From Congeria kusceri (Eukaryota > Mollusca > Bivalvia > Myida > Dreissenidae): a DNA stretch of 64,000 bases. The notes below the pieces were generated by a model. The model worked only from the letters and a program-made list of their open reading frames with translations. It ran no database searches and had not been told where the DNA came from. The position numbers and the translations under genes were made by a program. This document shows positions 22,356-35,009 of this stretch, one piece after another (the stretch's first letter is position 1; each line of letters opens with the position of its first letter). The stretch is from NCBI GenBank assembly GCA_027627225.1, contig CM051032.1:68793320-68857319 (forward strand), written 5' to 3'.

Positions 22356-23027
22356 TGTTGCCGGTGTTGGATTTAAGTATGATACGGATGTGGGTCACCG
22401 GCTCGTTTTGCGAAGAACAACACAATAGTAATACAAGTCTGAAATATATTTAATAAATATTAAATATATATGTTGAATGTTTCACATTCAAAGTCATTCA
22501 AAGAAACTGAATGTTATCAAAGACATATATAACAACCGACGGATTGTTAACAACTAATTAACAAATGTATTTAAATTAAAATAATTTAATAATACAAATG
22601 TAACAATTCACAATGCATAAATACAATCAATGTAAAAATATAAAATAATAGATAATAGTAGTTACCTGAAATATATTTAGTAAACATTAAATATATAATG
22701 TATGTTGAATGTTTCACATTCAGAGTCACGAAACCGAATGTGAAGATTTGTCATAAATAGTGATGAATTTAATTGGTTGAGTGAACACAATCAGTGACTG
22801 GGGATCGAATCTGCGTGAATTTTAGTAAATCTCAGTCACTGTCAATAGAGAAACGCATAGTTGTGTTAACTGATGAGTTCACAGTCTAAAATCTACGAAT
22901 ATTGCCTAACTATAAATGTAAATATAAAGCCTAACGATCTGATCGTAACCAACTACTCTACATTATTATTGTTCATAGAGTTTTATTGTTTATTTCATAA
23001 TAATGCTTGATTTTATGGACTGTAACA
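22356..23027. mobile_element. Probable solo LTR in the satellite
   Basis: This 672-bp non-satellite insert begins TGTTGCC and ends TAACA, the TG...CA boundary of a long terminal repeat. CTGA lies on both sides (22352-22355 and 23028-23031), which could be a 4-bp target duplication, though CTGA also occurs in the satellite. An internal direct duplication with an offset of about 227 bp repeats CTGAAATATATTTA and TTGAATGTTTCACATTCA. No gag, pol or primer-binding site accompanies it, so it would be the scar of LTR-LTR recombination. An unrelated non-LTR insert remains possible. Confidence 0.5.
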
Positions 23028-26000
23028 CTGAGGTGAGCAAGTAGTTCTGATGTGGTCTAGTTATAGTACTGCGGTGGTCTGGTAGTACTGAGGTGGTCTG
23101 GTAGTACTGAGGTGGTCTAGTAGTACTGAGGTGGTCTAGTAGTACTGAGGTGGTCTGGTAGTACTGAGGTGGTCTAGTAGTACTGAGGTGGTCTAGTAGT
23201 ACTGCGGTGGTCTGGTAGTACTGAGGTGGTCTAGTAGTACTGAGGTGGTCTAGTAGTACTGAGGTGGTCTAGTAGTACTGCGGTGGTCTGGTAGTACTGA
23301 GGTGGTCTAGTAGTGCTGAGGTGGTCTGGTAGTGCTGAGGTGGTCTAGTAGTAATTAGGTGGTCTGGTAGTACTGAGGTGGTCTGGTAGTACTGAGGTGG
23401 TCTAGTAGTGCTGAGGAGGTCTGGTAGTACTGAGGTGGTCTGGTAGTACTGAGGTGGTCTGGTAGTACTGAGGTGGTCTAGTAGTGCTGAGGTGGTCTAG
23501 TAGTACTGAGTTGGTCTGGTAGTACTTAGGTGGTCTAGTAGTACTGAGGTGGTCTAGTAGTACTGAGGTGGTCTAGTAGTACTTAGGTGGTCTGGTAGTA
23601 CTGAGGTGGTCTAGTAGTACTGAGGTGGTCTAGTAGTGCTGAGGTGGTCTAGTAGTACTGTGGTGGTCTAGTAGTACTGAGTTGGTCTGGTAGTACTTAG
23701 GTGGTCTAGTAGTACTGAGGTGGTCTGGTAGTACTGTGGTGGTCTGGTAGTACTTAGGTGGTCTAGTAGTACTTAGGTGGTCTAGTAGTACTTAGGTGGT
23801 CTAGTAGTACTTAGGTGGTCTAGTAGTACTGAGGTGGTCTGGTAGTACTTAGGTGGTCTAGTAGTACTTAGGTGGTCTAGTAGTACTTAGATGGTCTAGT
23901 AGTACTGAGGTGGTCTGGTAGTACTGTGGTGGTCTAGTAGTACTTAGGTGGTCTAGTAGTACTTAGGTGGTCTAGTAGTACTTAGGTGGTCTGGTAGTAC
24001 TTAGGTGGTCTAGTAGTACTTAGGTGGTCTGGTAGTACTTAGGTGGTCTAGTAGTACTTAGGTGGTCTAGTAGTACTTAGGTGGTCTAGTAGTACTGAGG
24101 TGGTCTGGTAGTACTGTGGTGGTCTAGTAGTACTTAGGTGGTCTAGTAGTACTTAGGTGGTCTAGTAGTACTGTGGTGGTCTGGTAGTACTGAGGTGGTC
24201 TAGTAGTACTGAGTTGGTCTGGTAGTACTTAGGTGGTCTAGTAGTACTGAGGTGGTCTAGTAGTACTGAGGTGGTCTAGTAGTACTGAGGTGGTCTGGTA
24301 GTACTGAGGTGGTCTGGTAGTACTGAGGTGGTCTAGTAGTGCTGAGGTGGTCTAGTAGTGCTGAGGTGGTCTGGTAGTACTGAGGTGGTCTGGTAGTACT
24401 GAGGTGGTCTGGTAGTACTGAGGTGGTCTAGTAGTGCTGAGGTGGTCTGGTAGTACTGAGGTGGTCTAGTAGTACTGAGGTGGTCTGGTAGTACTGAGGT
24501 GGTCTGGTAGTACTGAGGTGGTCTGGTAGTACTGCGGTGGTCTAGTAGTACTGAGGTGGTCTGGTAGTACTGAGGTGGTCTAGTAGTACTGAGGTGGTCT
24601 GGTAGTACTGAGGTGGTCTAGTAGTACTGAGGTGGTCTAGTAGTACTGAGGTGGTCTGGTAGTACTGAGGTGGTCTAGTAGTGCTGAGGTGGTCTAGTAG
24701 TACTGAGGTGGTCTAGTAGTACTGAGGTGGTCTAGTAGTACTGAGGTGGTCTAGTAGTACTGAGGTGGTCTGGTAGTACTGAGGTGGTCTAGTAGTACTG
24801 AGGTGGTCTGGTAGTACTGAGGTGGTCTAGTAGTACTGAGGTGGTCTAGTAGTACTGAGGTGGTCTAGTAGTACTGAGGTGGTCTGGTAGTACTGAGGTG
24901 GTCTAGTAGTACTGAGGTGGTCTAGTAGTACTGAGGTGGTCTAGTAGTACTGAGGTGGTCTGGTAGTACTGAGGTGGTCTGGTAGTACTGAGGTGGTCTG
25001 GTAGTACTGAGGTGGTCTAGTAGTACTGAGGTGGTCTGGTAGTACTGAGGTGGTCTGGTAGTACTGAGGTGGTCTGGTAGTACTGAGGTGGTCTGGTAGT
25101 ACTGAGGTGGTCTAGTAGTGCTGAGGTGGTCTGGTAGTGCTGAGGTGGTCTGGTAGTACTGAGGTGGTCTGGTAGTACTGAGGTGGTCTGGTAGTACTGA
25201 GGTGGTCTGGTAGTGCTGAGGTGGTCTGGTAGTGCTGAGGTGGTCTAGTAGTACTGAGGTGGTCTGGTAGTACTGAGGTGGTCTGGTAGTACTGAGGTGG
25301 TCTGGTAGTACTGCGGTGGTCTAGTAGTACTGAGGTGGTCTGGTAGTACTGAGGTGGTCTGGTAGTACTGAGGTGGTCTAGTAGTGCTGAGGTGGTCTGG
25401 TAGTGCTGAGGTGGTCTAGTAGTACTGAGGTGGTCTGGTAGTACTGAGGTGGTCTGGTAGTGCTGAGGTGGTCTGGTAGTACTGAGGTGGTCTAGTAGTG
25501 CTGAGGTGGTCTGGTAGTACTGAGGTGGTCTAGTAGTACTGAGGTGGTCTGGTAGTACTGAGGTGGTCTGGTAGTACTGCGGTGGTCTAGTAGTACTGAG
25601 GTGGTCTGGTAGTACTGAGGTGGTCTAGTAGTACTGAGGTGGTCTGGTAGTACTGAGGTCGTCTAGTAGTGCTGAGGTGGTCTGGTAGTACTGAGGTGGT
25701 CTAGTAGTACTGAGGTGGTCTGGTAGTACTGAGGTGGTCTAGTAGTACTGAGGTGGTCTGGTAGTACTGCGGTGGTCTAGTAGTACTGAGGTGGTCTGGT
25801 AGTACTGAGGTGGTCTAGTAGTACTGAGGTGGTCTGGTAGTACTGAGGTCGTCTAGTAGTACTGAGGTGGTCTGGTAGTACTGAGGTGGTCTAGTAGTGT
25901 TGAGGTGGTCTGGTAGTACTGAGGTGGTCTAGTAGTGCTGAGGTGGTCTGGTAGTACTGAGGTGGTCTAGTAGTCCTGAGGTGGTCTGGTAGTACTGAGG

Positions 26001-29000
26001 TCGTCTAGTAGTACTGAGGTTGTCTGGTAGTACTGAGGTAGTCTAGTAGTACTGAGGTGGTCTGGTAGTACTGAGGTGGTCTAGTAGTACTGAGGTGGTC
26101 TGGTAGTACTGAGGTAGTCTAGTAGTACTGAGGTGGTCTGGTAGTACTGAGGTCGTCTAGTAGTACTGAGGTTGTCTGGTAGTACTGAGGTAGTCTAGTA
26201 GTACTGAGGTGGTCTGGTAGTACTGAGGTGGTCTAGTAGTACTGAGGTGGTCAAGTAGTACTGAGGTGGTCTAGTAGTACTGAGGTGTTCTAGTAGCACT
26301 GAGGTGGTCTGGTAGTACTGAGGTGGTCTAGTAGTACTGAGGTGTTCTAGTAGTACTGAGGTGGTCTGGTAGTACTGATGTGGTCTGGTAGTACTGATGT
26401 GGTCTAGTAGTACTGAGGTGGTCTGGTAGTACTGAGGTGGTCTAGTAGTACTGAGGTGGTCAAGTAGTACTGAGGTGGTCTAGTAGTACTGAGGTGTTCT
26501 AGTAGTACTGAGGTGGTCAAGTAGTACTGCGGTGGTCTAGTAGTACTGAGGTGGTCTGGTAGTACTGTGGTGGTCTGGTAGTACTGCGGTGGTCTAGTAG
26601 TACTGAGGTGGTCTAGTAGTACTGAGGTGGTCTAGTAGTACTGTGGTGGTCTGGTAGTACTGAGATGGTCTAGTGGTACTGAGGTGGTCTGGTAGTACTG
26701 AGGTGGTCTAGTAGTGCTGAGGTGGTCTGGTAGTACTGTGGTGGTCTGTTAGTACTGAGGTGGTCTAGTAGTGCTGAGGTGGTCTAGTAGTACTGAGGTG
26801 GTCTAGTAGTACTGAGGTGGTCTGGTAGTACTGTGGTGGTCTGTTAGTACTGAGGTGGTCTAGTAGTACTGAGGTGGTCTAGTAGTACTGAGGGGGTCTA
26901 GTAGTACTGAGGTGGTCTAGTAGTACTGTGGTGGTCTCGTAGTACTGTGGTGGTCTGGTAGTACTGTGGTGGTCTAGTAGTACTGTGGTGGTCTGGTAGT
27001 ACTGAGGTGGTCTGGTAGTACTGTGGTGGTCTGGTAGTACTGAGGTGGTCTCGTAGTACGGTGGATGTCTGGTAGTACTGTGGTGGCCTAGTAGTACTGT
27101 GGTGGACTAGTAGTACTGAGGTGGTCTAGTAGTGCTGTGGTGGTCTAGTAGTACTGTGGTGGTCTGGTAGTACTAAGGTGGTCTAGTAGTACTTTGGTGG
27201 TCTAGTAGTACTGTGGTGGTCTAGTAGTACTGTGGTGGTCTAGTAGTACTGTGGTGGTCTAGTAGTACTAAGGTGGTCTAGTAGTACTGTGGTGGTCTAG
27301 TAGTAATGTGGTGGTCTAGTAGTACTAAGGTGGTCTAGTAGTACTGTGGTGGTCTAGTAGTAATGTGGTGGTCTAGTAGTACTAAGGTGGTCTAGTAGTA
27401 CTGTGGTGGTCTAGTAGTAATGTGGTGGTCTAGTAGTACTAAGGTGGTCTAGTAGTACTGTGGTGGTCTAGTAGTACTAAGGTGGTCTAGTAGTACTGTG
27501 GTGGTCTAGTAGTACTAAGGTGGTCTAGTAGTACTGTGGTGGTCTAGTAGTAATGTGGTGGTCTGGTAGTACTGTGGTGGTCTGGTAGTACTGTGGTGGT
27601 CTAGTAGTACTGTGGTGGTCTGGTAGTACTGAGGTGGTCTAGTAGCACTGTGGTGGTCTAGTAGTACTGTGGTGGTCTGGTAGTACTGTGGTGGTCTAGT
27701 AGTACTGTGGTGGTCTGGTAGTACTGAGGTGGTCTAGTAGTGCTGTGGTGGTCTAGTAGTACTGTGGTGGTCTGGTAGTACTGTGGTTGTCTAGTACTAC
27801 TGAGGTGGTCTGCTAGTACTGTGGTGGTCTAGTAGTACTGAGGTGGTCTGCTAGTACTGTGGTGGTCTAGTAGTACTGTGGTGGTCTGGTAGTACTGTGG
27901 TGGTCTAGTAGTACTGTGGTGGTCTAGTAGTACTGTGGTGGTCTGCTAGTACTGAGGTGGTCTAGTAGTACTGTGGTGGTCTGGTAGTACTGTGGTGGTC
28001 TAGTAGTACTGTGGTGGTCTAGTAGTACTGTGGTGGTCTGCTAGTACTGTGGTGGTCTAGTAGTACTGTGGTGGTCTGGTAGTACTGTGGTGGTCTAGTA
28101 GTACTGTGGTGGTCTGCTAGTACTGTGGTGGTCTGCTAGTACTGAGGTGGTCTGGTAGTACTGTGGTGGTCTAGTAGTACTGTGGTGGTCTGGTAGTACT
28201 GTGGTGGTCTGGTAGTACTGTGGTGGTCTGGTAGTACTGTGGTGGTCTAGTAGTACTGTGGTGGTCTAGTAGTACTGTGGTGGTCTAGTAGTACTGTGGT
28301 GGTCTGCTAGTACTGTGGTGGTCTAGTAGTACTGTGGTGGTCTGGTAGTACTGTGGTGGTCTAGTAGTACTGTGGTGGTCTGGTAGTACTGTGGTGGTCT
28401 AGTAGTACTGAGGTGGTCTGGTAGTACTGTGGTGGTCTAGTAGTACTGTGGTGGTCTGGTAGTACTGTGGTGGTCTAGTAGTACTGTGGTGGTCTAGTAG
28501 TACTGTGGTGGTCTAGTAGTACTGAAGTGGTCTAGTAGTACTGAGGTGGTCTAGTAGTACTGTGGTGATCTGGTAGTACTGTGGTGGTCTAGTAGTACTG
28601 TGGTGGTCTAGTAGTACTGTGGTGGTCTAGTAGTACTGTGGTGGTCTGGTAGTGCTGAGGTGGTCTAGTAGTACTGTGGTGGTCTGGTAGTACTGTGGTG
28701 GTCTGGTAGTACTGTGGTGGTCTGGTAGTACTGTGGTGGTCTGCTAGTACTGTGGTGGTCTGCTAGTACTGTGGTGGTCTAGTAGTACTGTGGTGGTCTA
28801 GTAGTACTGTGGTGGTCTGCTAGTACTGTGGTGGTCTGCTAGTACTGAGGTGGTCTGCTAGTACTGTGGTGGTCTGGTAGTACTGTGGTGGTCTGGTAGT
28901 ACTGTGGTGGTCTAGTAGTACTGTGGTGGTCTAGTAGTACTGTGGTGGTCTGGTAGTACTGTGGTGGTCTGGTAGTACTGTGGTGGTCTGCTAGTACTGT

Positions 29001-32000
29001 GGTGGTCTGCTAGTACTGTGGTGGTCTAGTAGTACTGTGGTGGTCTAGTAGTACTGTGGTGGTCTGGTAGTACTGTGGTGGTCTGGTAGTACTGTGGTGG
29101 TCTAGTAGTACTGTGGTGGTCTAGTAGTACTGTGGTGGTCTAGTAGTACTGTGGTGGTCTGATAGTACTGTGGTGGTCTAGTAGTACTGTGGTGGTCTAG
29201 TAGTACTGTGGTGGTCTAGTAGTACTGTGGTGGTCTGGTAGTACTGTGGTGGTCTGGTAGTACTGTGGTGGTCTGGTAGTACTGTGGTGGTCTAGTAGTA
29301 CTGTGGTGGTCTAGTAGTACTGTGGTGGTCTAGTAGTACTGTGGTGGTCTGGTAGTACTGTGGTGGTCTGGTAGTACTGTGGTGGTCTAGTAGTACTGTG
29401 GTGGTCTAGTAGTACTGTGGTGGTCTAGTAGTACTGAGGTGGTCTGGTAGTACTGTGGTGGTCTGGTAGTACTGTGGTGGTCTAGTAGTACTGTGGTGGT
29501 CTAGTAGTACTGTGGTGGTCTGGTAGTACTGTGGTGGTCTAGTAGTACTGTGGTGGTCTGGTAGTACTGTGGTGGTCTGGTAGTACTGTGGTGGTCTGGT
29601 AGTACTGTGGTGGTCTAGTAGTACTGTGGTGGTCTAGTAGTACTGTGGTGGTCTAGTAGTACTGTGGTGGTCTGGTAGTACTGTGGTGGTCTAGTAGTAC
29701 TGAGGTGGTCTAGTAGTACTGTGGTGGTCTAGTAGTACTGTGGTGGTCTGGTAGTGCTGAGGTGGTCTAGTAGTACTGTGGTGGTCTGGTAGTACTGTGG
29801 TGGTCTGGTAGTACTGTGGTGGTCTGGTAGTACTGTGGTGGTCTGCTAGTACTGTGGTGGTCTGCTAGTACTGTGGTGGTCTAGTAGTACTGTGGTGGTC
29901 TAGTAGTACTGTGGTGGTCTGCTAGTACTGTGGTGGTCTGCTAGTACTGAGGTGGTCTGCTAGTACTGTGGTGGTCTGGTAGTACTGTGGTGGTCTGGTA
30001 GTACTGTGGTGGTCTAGTAGTACTGTGGTGGTCTAGTAGTACTGTGGTGGTCTGGTAGTACTGTGGTGGTCTGGTAGTACTGTGGTGGTCTGCTAGTACT
30101 GTGGTGGTCTGCTAGTACTGTGGTGGTCTAGTAGTACTGTGGTGGTCTAGTAGTACTGTGGTGGTCTGGTAGTACTGTGGTGGTCTGGTAGTACTGTGGT
30201 GGTCTAGTAGTACTGTGGTGGTCTAGTAGTACTGTGGTGGTCTAGTAGTACTGTGGTGGTCTGATAGTACTGTGGTGGTCTAGTAGTACTGTGGTGGTCT
30301 AGTAGTACTGTGGTGGTCTAGTAGTACTGTGGTGGTCTGGTAGTACTGTGGTGGTCTGGTAGTACTGTGGTGGTCTGGTAGTACTGTGGTGGTCTAGTAG
30401 TACTGTGGTGGTCTAGTAGTACTGTGGTGGTCTAGTAGTACTGTGGTGGTCTGGTAGTACTGTGGTGGTCTGGTAGTACTGTGGTGGTCTAGTAGTACTG
30501 TGGTGGTCTAGTAGTACTGTGGTGGTCTAGTAGTACTGAGGTGGTCTGGTAGTACTGTGGTGGTCTGGTAGTACTGTGGTGGTCTAGTAGTACTGTGGTG
30601 GTCTAGTAGTACTGTGGTGGTCTGGTAGTACTGTGGTGGTCTAGTAGTACTGTGGTGGTCTGGTAGTACTGTGGTGGTCTGGTAGTACTGTGGTGGTCTG
30701 GTAGTACTGTGGTGGTCTAGTAGTACTGTGGTGGTCTAGTAGTACTGTGGTGGTCTAGTAGTACTGTGGTGGTCTGGTAGTACTGTGGTGGTCTAGTAGT
30801 ACTGAGGTGGTCTAGTAGTACTGTGGTGGTCTAGTAGTACTGTGGTGGTCTGGTAGTACTGAGGTGGTCTAGTAGTACTGTGGTGGTCTAGTAGTACTGT
30901 GGTGGTCTAGTAGTACTGTGGTGGTCTGCTAGTACTGAGGTGGTCTAGTAGTACTGTGGTGGTATAGTAGTACTGGGGTTGTCTGCTAGTACTGTGGTGG
31001 TCTAGTAGTACTGTGGTGGTCTGCTAGTACTGTGGTGGTCCAGTAGTACTGTGGTGGTCTAGTAGTACTGTGGTGGACTAGTAGTACTGTGGTGGACTAG
31101 TAGTACTGTGGTGGACTAGTAGTACTGTGGTGGTCTAGAAGTACTGTGGTGGACTAGTAGTACTGTGGTGGTCTGGTAGTACTGTGGTGGTCTGGTAGTA
31201 CTGTGGTGGTCTAGTAGTACTGTGGTGGACTAGTAGTACTGTGGTGGACTAGTAGTACTGTGGTGGTCTAGTAGTACTGTGGTGGTCTAGTAGTACTGTG
31301 GTGGTCTAGTACTACTGAGGTGGTCTGCTAGTACTGTGGTGGTCTAGTAGTACTGTGGTGGTCTGCTAGTACTGTGGTGGTCCAGTAGTACTGTGGTGGT
31401 CTAGTAGTACTGTGGTGGACTAGTAGTACTGTGGTGGACTAGTAGTACTGTGGTGGACTAGTAGTACTGTGGTGGACTAGTAGTACTGTGGTGGACTAGT
31501 AGTACTGTGGTGGTCTAGTAGTACTGTGGTGGTCTGGTAGTACTGTGGTGGTCTAGTAGTACTGTGGTGGACTAGTAGTACTGTGGTGGTCTGGTAGTAC
31601 TGTGGTGGACTAGTAGTACTGTGGTGGTCTAGTAGTAATGTGGTGGTCTGGTAGTACTGTGGTGGACTAGTAGTGCTGTGGTGGTCTGCTAGTACTGTGG
31701 TGGTCCAGTAGTACTGTGGTGGACTAGTAGTACTGTGGTGGTCTGCTAGTACTGTGGTGGTCCAGTAGTACTGTGGTGGACTAGTAGTACTGTGGTGGAT
31801 TAGTAGTACTGTGGTGGTCTAGTAGTACTGTGGTGGTCTAGTAGTACTGTGGTGGACTAGTAGTACAGTGGTGGTCTAGTAGTACTGTGGTGGTCTGGTA
31901 GTACTGTGGTGGTCTAGTAGTACTGTGGTGGTCTAGTAGTAATGTGGTGGTCTAGCAGCACTGTGGTGGTCTGGTAGTACTGAGGTGGTCTGGTAGTACT

Positions 32001-32110
32001 GAGGTGGTCTGGTAGTACTGTGGTGGTCTGGTAGTACTAAGGTGGTCTAGTAGTACTGGGTTGGTCTGGTAGTACTGTGATGGTCTAGTAGAAATGAGGT
32101 GGTCTAGTAG
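23028..32110. repeat. Homogeneous core of the 19-bp satellite
   Basis: About 480 nearly identical monomers differ mainly at a few positions (GAGG, TTAGG, TGTGG or TAAGG before TGGTCT, and CTAG, CTGG or CTGC after it). A three-monomer (57-bp) higher-order unit with AATGTGG, ACTAAGG and ACTGTGG runs near 27.2-27.6 kb. Variants GGTGGACTAG and GGTCCAG cluster at 31.0-31.9 kb. Confidence 0.95.
28600..30800. repeat. 1102-bp higher-order duplication (58 monomers)
   Basis: Rare variants recur at exactly the same offset: GTGCTGAGG at 28652 and 29754, and CTGATAGTACTG at about 29160 and 30262. 1102 is 58 x 19. The order of CTAG, CTGG and CTGC monomers between these marks also matches, so one copy (about 28.6-29.7 kb) was duplicated in tandem to make the next (about 29.7-30.8 kb). 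Confidence 0.8.
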
Positions 32111-33340
32111 TACTGCACCCCAGTACTACTAGACCACCTCAGTACTACTAGACCTGGTAGTACTGTGTTGGTCTAGTAGTACTGTGTTGGTCTGGTGGTA
32201 CTGTGGTGGTCTAGTAGTACTGTGGTGGTCTAGTAGTACTGTGGTGGTCTAGTAGTACTGTGGTGGTCTGGTAATACTGTGGTGGTCTGGTAGTACTGTG
32301 GTGGTCTGGTAGTACTGGGGTGGTCTAGTAGTACTGGGGTGGTCTGGTAGTACTGGGGTTGTCTAGTAGTACTGTGGTGGTCTAGTAGTACTGAGGTGGT
32401 CTAGTAGTACTGTGGTCTGGTAGTACTGTGGTGGTCTGGTAATACTGTGGTAATCTGGTAGTACTGTGGTGGTCTGGTAGTACTGAGGTGGTCTGGTAGT
32501 ACTGTGGTGGTCTGGTAGTATTGAGGTGGTCTCGTAGTACTGTGGTGGTCTGGTAGTACTGTGGTTGCCTAGTAGTACTGTGGTGGACTAGTAGTACTGT
32601 GGTGGTCTAGTAGTACTGTGGTGGTCTAGTAGTAATGTGGTGGTCTAGCAGCACTGTGGTGGTCTGGTAGTACTGAGGTGGTCTGGTAGTACTGAGGTAG
32701 TCTGGTAGTACTGTGGTGGTCTGGTAGTACTAAGGTGGTCTAGTAGTACTGGGTTGGTCTGGTAGTACTGTGGTGGTCTAGTAGAAATGAGGTGGTCTAG
32801 TACTACTGCACCCCAGTACTGCTAGACCACCTCAGTACTACTAGACCTGGCAGTACTGTGTTTTTCTAGTAGTACTGTGTTGGTCTGGTGGTACTGTGGT
32901 GGTCTAGTAGTACTGAGGTGGTCTGGTAGTACTGGGGTGGTCTAGGTACTACTGAGATGGTCTGGTAGTACTGGGGTGGTGTAATAGTACTGAGGTGGTC
33001 TAGTAGTACTGAGATGGTCTGGTAGTACTGTGGTGGTCTGGTAGTACTGTGGTGGTCTAGTAGTTCTGTGGTGGTCTGGTAGTACTGTGGTGGTCTAGTA
33101 GTACTGTGGTGGTCTAGTAGTACTGTGGTGGTCTAGTAGCACTGTGGTGGTCTGGTAGTACTGAGGTGGTCTGATAGTACTGAGGTGGTCTGGTAGTACT
33201 GTGGTGGTCTGGTAGTACTAAGGTGGTCTAGTAGTATTGGGGTGGTCTGGTAGTACTGTGGTGGTCTAGTAGTACTGAGGTCGTCTAGTAGTACTGCACC
33301 CCATTACTACTAGACCACCTCAGTACTACTAGACCTGGTA
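32111..33340. repeat. Satellite section with three short inverted segments
   Basis: At 32116-32154, 32809-32847 and 33297-33335 about 39 bp of array runs backwards (CACCCCAGTACTACTAGACC and so on) before the normal orientation resumes. The first two are preceded by the same chain of variants (CTAGCAGCACTG, AGAAATGAGG), so they are copies of a single rearrangement. Confidence 0.85.
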
Positions 33341-35009
33341 GTACTGGGGTGGTCCAGTAGTACTGTGTTGGTCTGGTAGTACTGTGGTGGTCTAGTAGTA
33401 CTGTGGTGGTCTGGTAATACTGTGGTGGTCTGGTAGTACTGTGGTGGTCTGGTAATACTGGGGTGGTCTAGTAGTACTGGGGCGGTCTGGTAGTACCGGG
33501 GTGGTCTAGTAGTACTGTGGTGGTCTAGTAGTACTGTGGTGGTCTAGTAGTACTGAGGTGGTCTAGTAGTACTGAGATGGTCTGGTTGTACGGTGGTGGT
33601 CTGGTAATACTGTGGTGGTCTGGTAGTACAGTGGTGGTCTGGTAGTACTGGGGTGGTCTAGTAGTACTGGGGTGGTCTGGTAGTACCGGTGTGGTCTAGT
33701 AATACTTGGGTGGTCTAGTAGTACTGAGATGGTCTTATAGTACTGAGGTGGTCTGGTAGTACTGGGGTGGTCTAGGTACTACTGAGATGGTCTGGTAGTA
33801 CTGGGGTGGTGTAATAGTACTGAGGTTGTCTAGTAGTACTGAGATGGTCTGGTAGTACTGTGGTGGTCTGGTAGTACAGGGGTGGTCTGGTAGTACTGAG
33901 GTGATCTAGTAGTACTGAGGTGGTCTGGTAGTACTGAGGTGATCTAGTAGTACTGAGGTGGTTTGGTAGTACTGGCGTGGTCTGGTGGTACTGAGGTGGT
34001 CTAGTAGTACTGCGGTGGTCTGGTAGTACTGGCGTGGTCTGATAGTACTGAGGTGGTCTGGTAGTACTGGGGTGGTTTGGTAGTACTGAGGTGGTTTAGT
34101 AGTACTGAGATGGTCTGGTAGTACTGGCGTGGTCTGGTGGTACTGAGGTGGTCTAGTAGTACTGAGGTGGTCTGGTAGTACTGGGGTGGTCTAGTACTAC
34201 TGAGATGGTCTGGTAGTACTGGGGTGGTGTAATAGTACTGAGGTGGTCTAGTAGAACTGTGGTGGTCTGGTAGTACTGGGGTGGTCTGGTAGTACTGAGG
34301 TGGTCTAGTAGTACTGAGGTGGTCTAATAGTACTGTGGTGGTCTGGTATTACTGGGGTGGTCTGGTAGTACTGATGGGGTCTAGTAGTACTGGGGTGGTA
34401 TGGTAGTACTGGGGTGGTCTGGTAGTACTGAGGTTGTCTATTAGTACTGAGGTGGTCTGGTAGTACTGGGGTGGTCTACTACTACTGAGATGGTCTGATA
34501 GTACTGTGTTGGTGTAATAGTACTGAGGTGGTCTAGTAGCACTGAGGTGGTCTGGTAGAACTAGGGTGGTCTGGTAGTACTGAGGTGGTCTAGTAGTACT
34601 GAGGTGGTCTAATAGTACTGAGGTGGTCTGGTATTACTGGGGTGGTCTGGTAGTACTGAGGGGGTCTAGTAGTACTGGGGTGGTATGGTAGTACTGGGGT
34701 AGTCTGGTAGTACTGAGGGGGTCTAGTAGTACTGGGGTGGTATGGTAGTACTGGGGTAGTCTGGTAGTACTGGGATGGTCTGGTAGTACTGAGGGGGTCT
34801 AGTAGTACTGGGGTGGTATGGTAGTACTGGGGTGGTATGGTAGTACTGGGGTGGTCTGGTAGTACTGAGATTGTCTAGTAGTACTGAGGTGGTCTGGTAG
34901 TACTGGGATGGTCTAGTAGTACGGAGGTGGTCTAGTAGTACTGAGGTGGTCTGGTAGTACTGGGGTGGTCTAGTAGTACTGAGATGGTCTGGAAGTACTG
35001 AGTGGCCTG

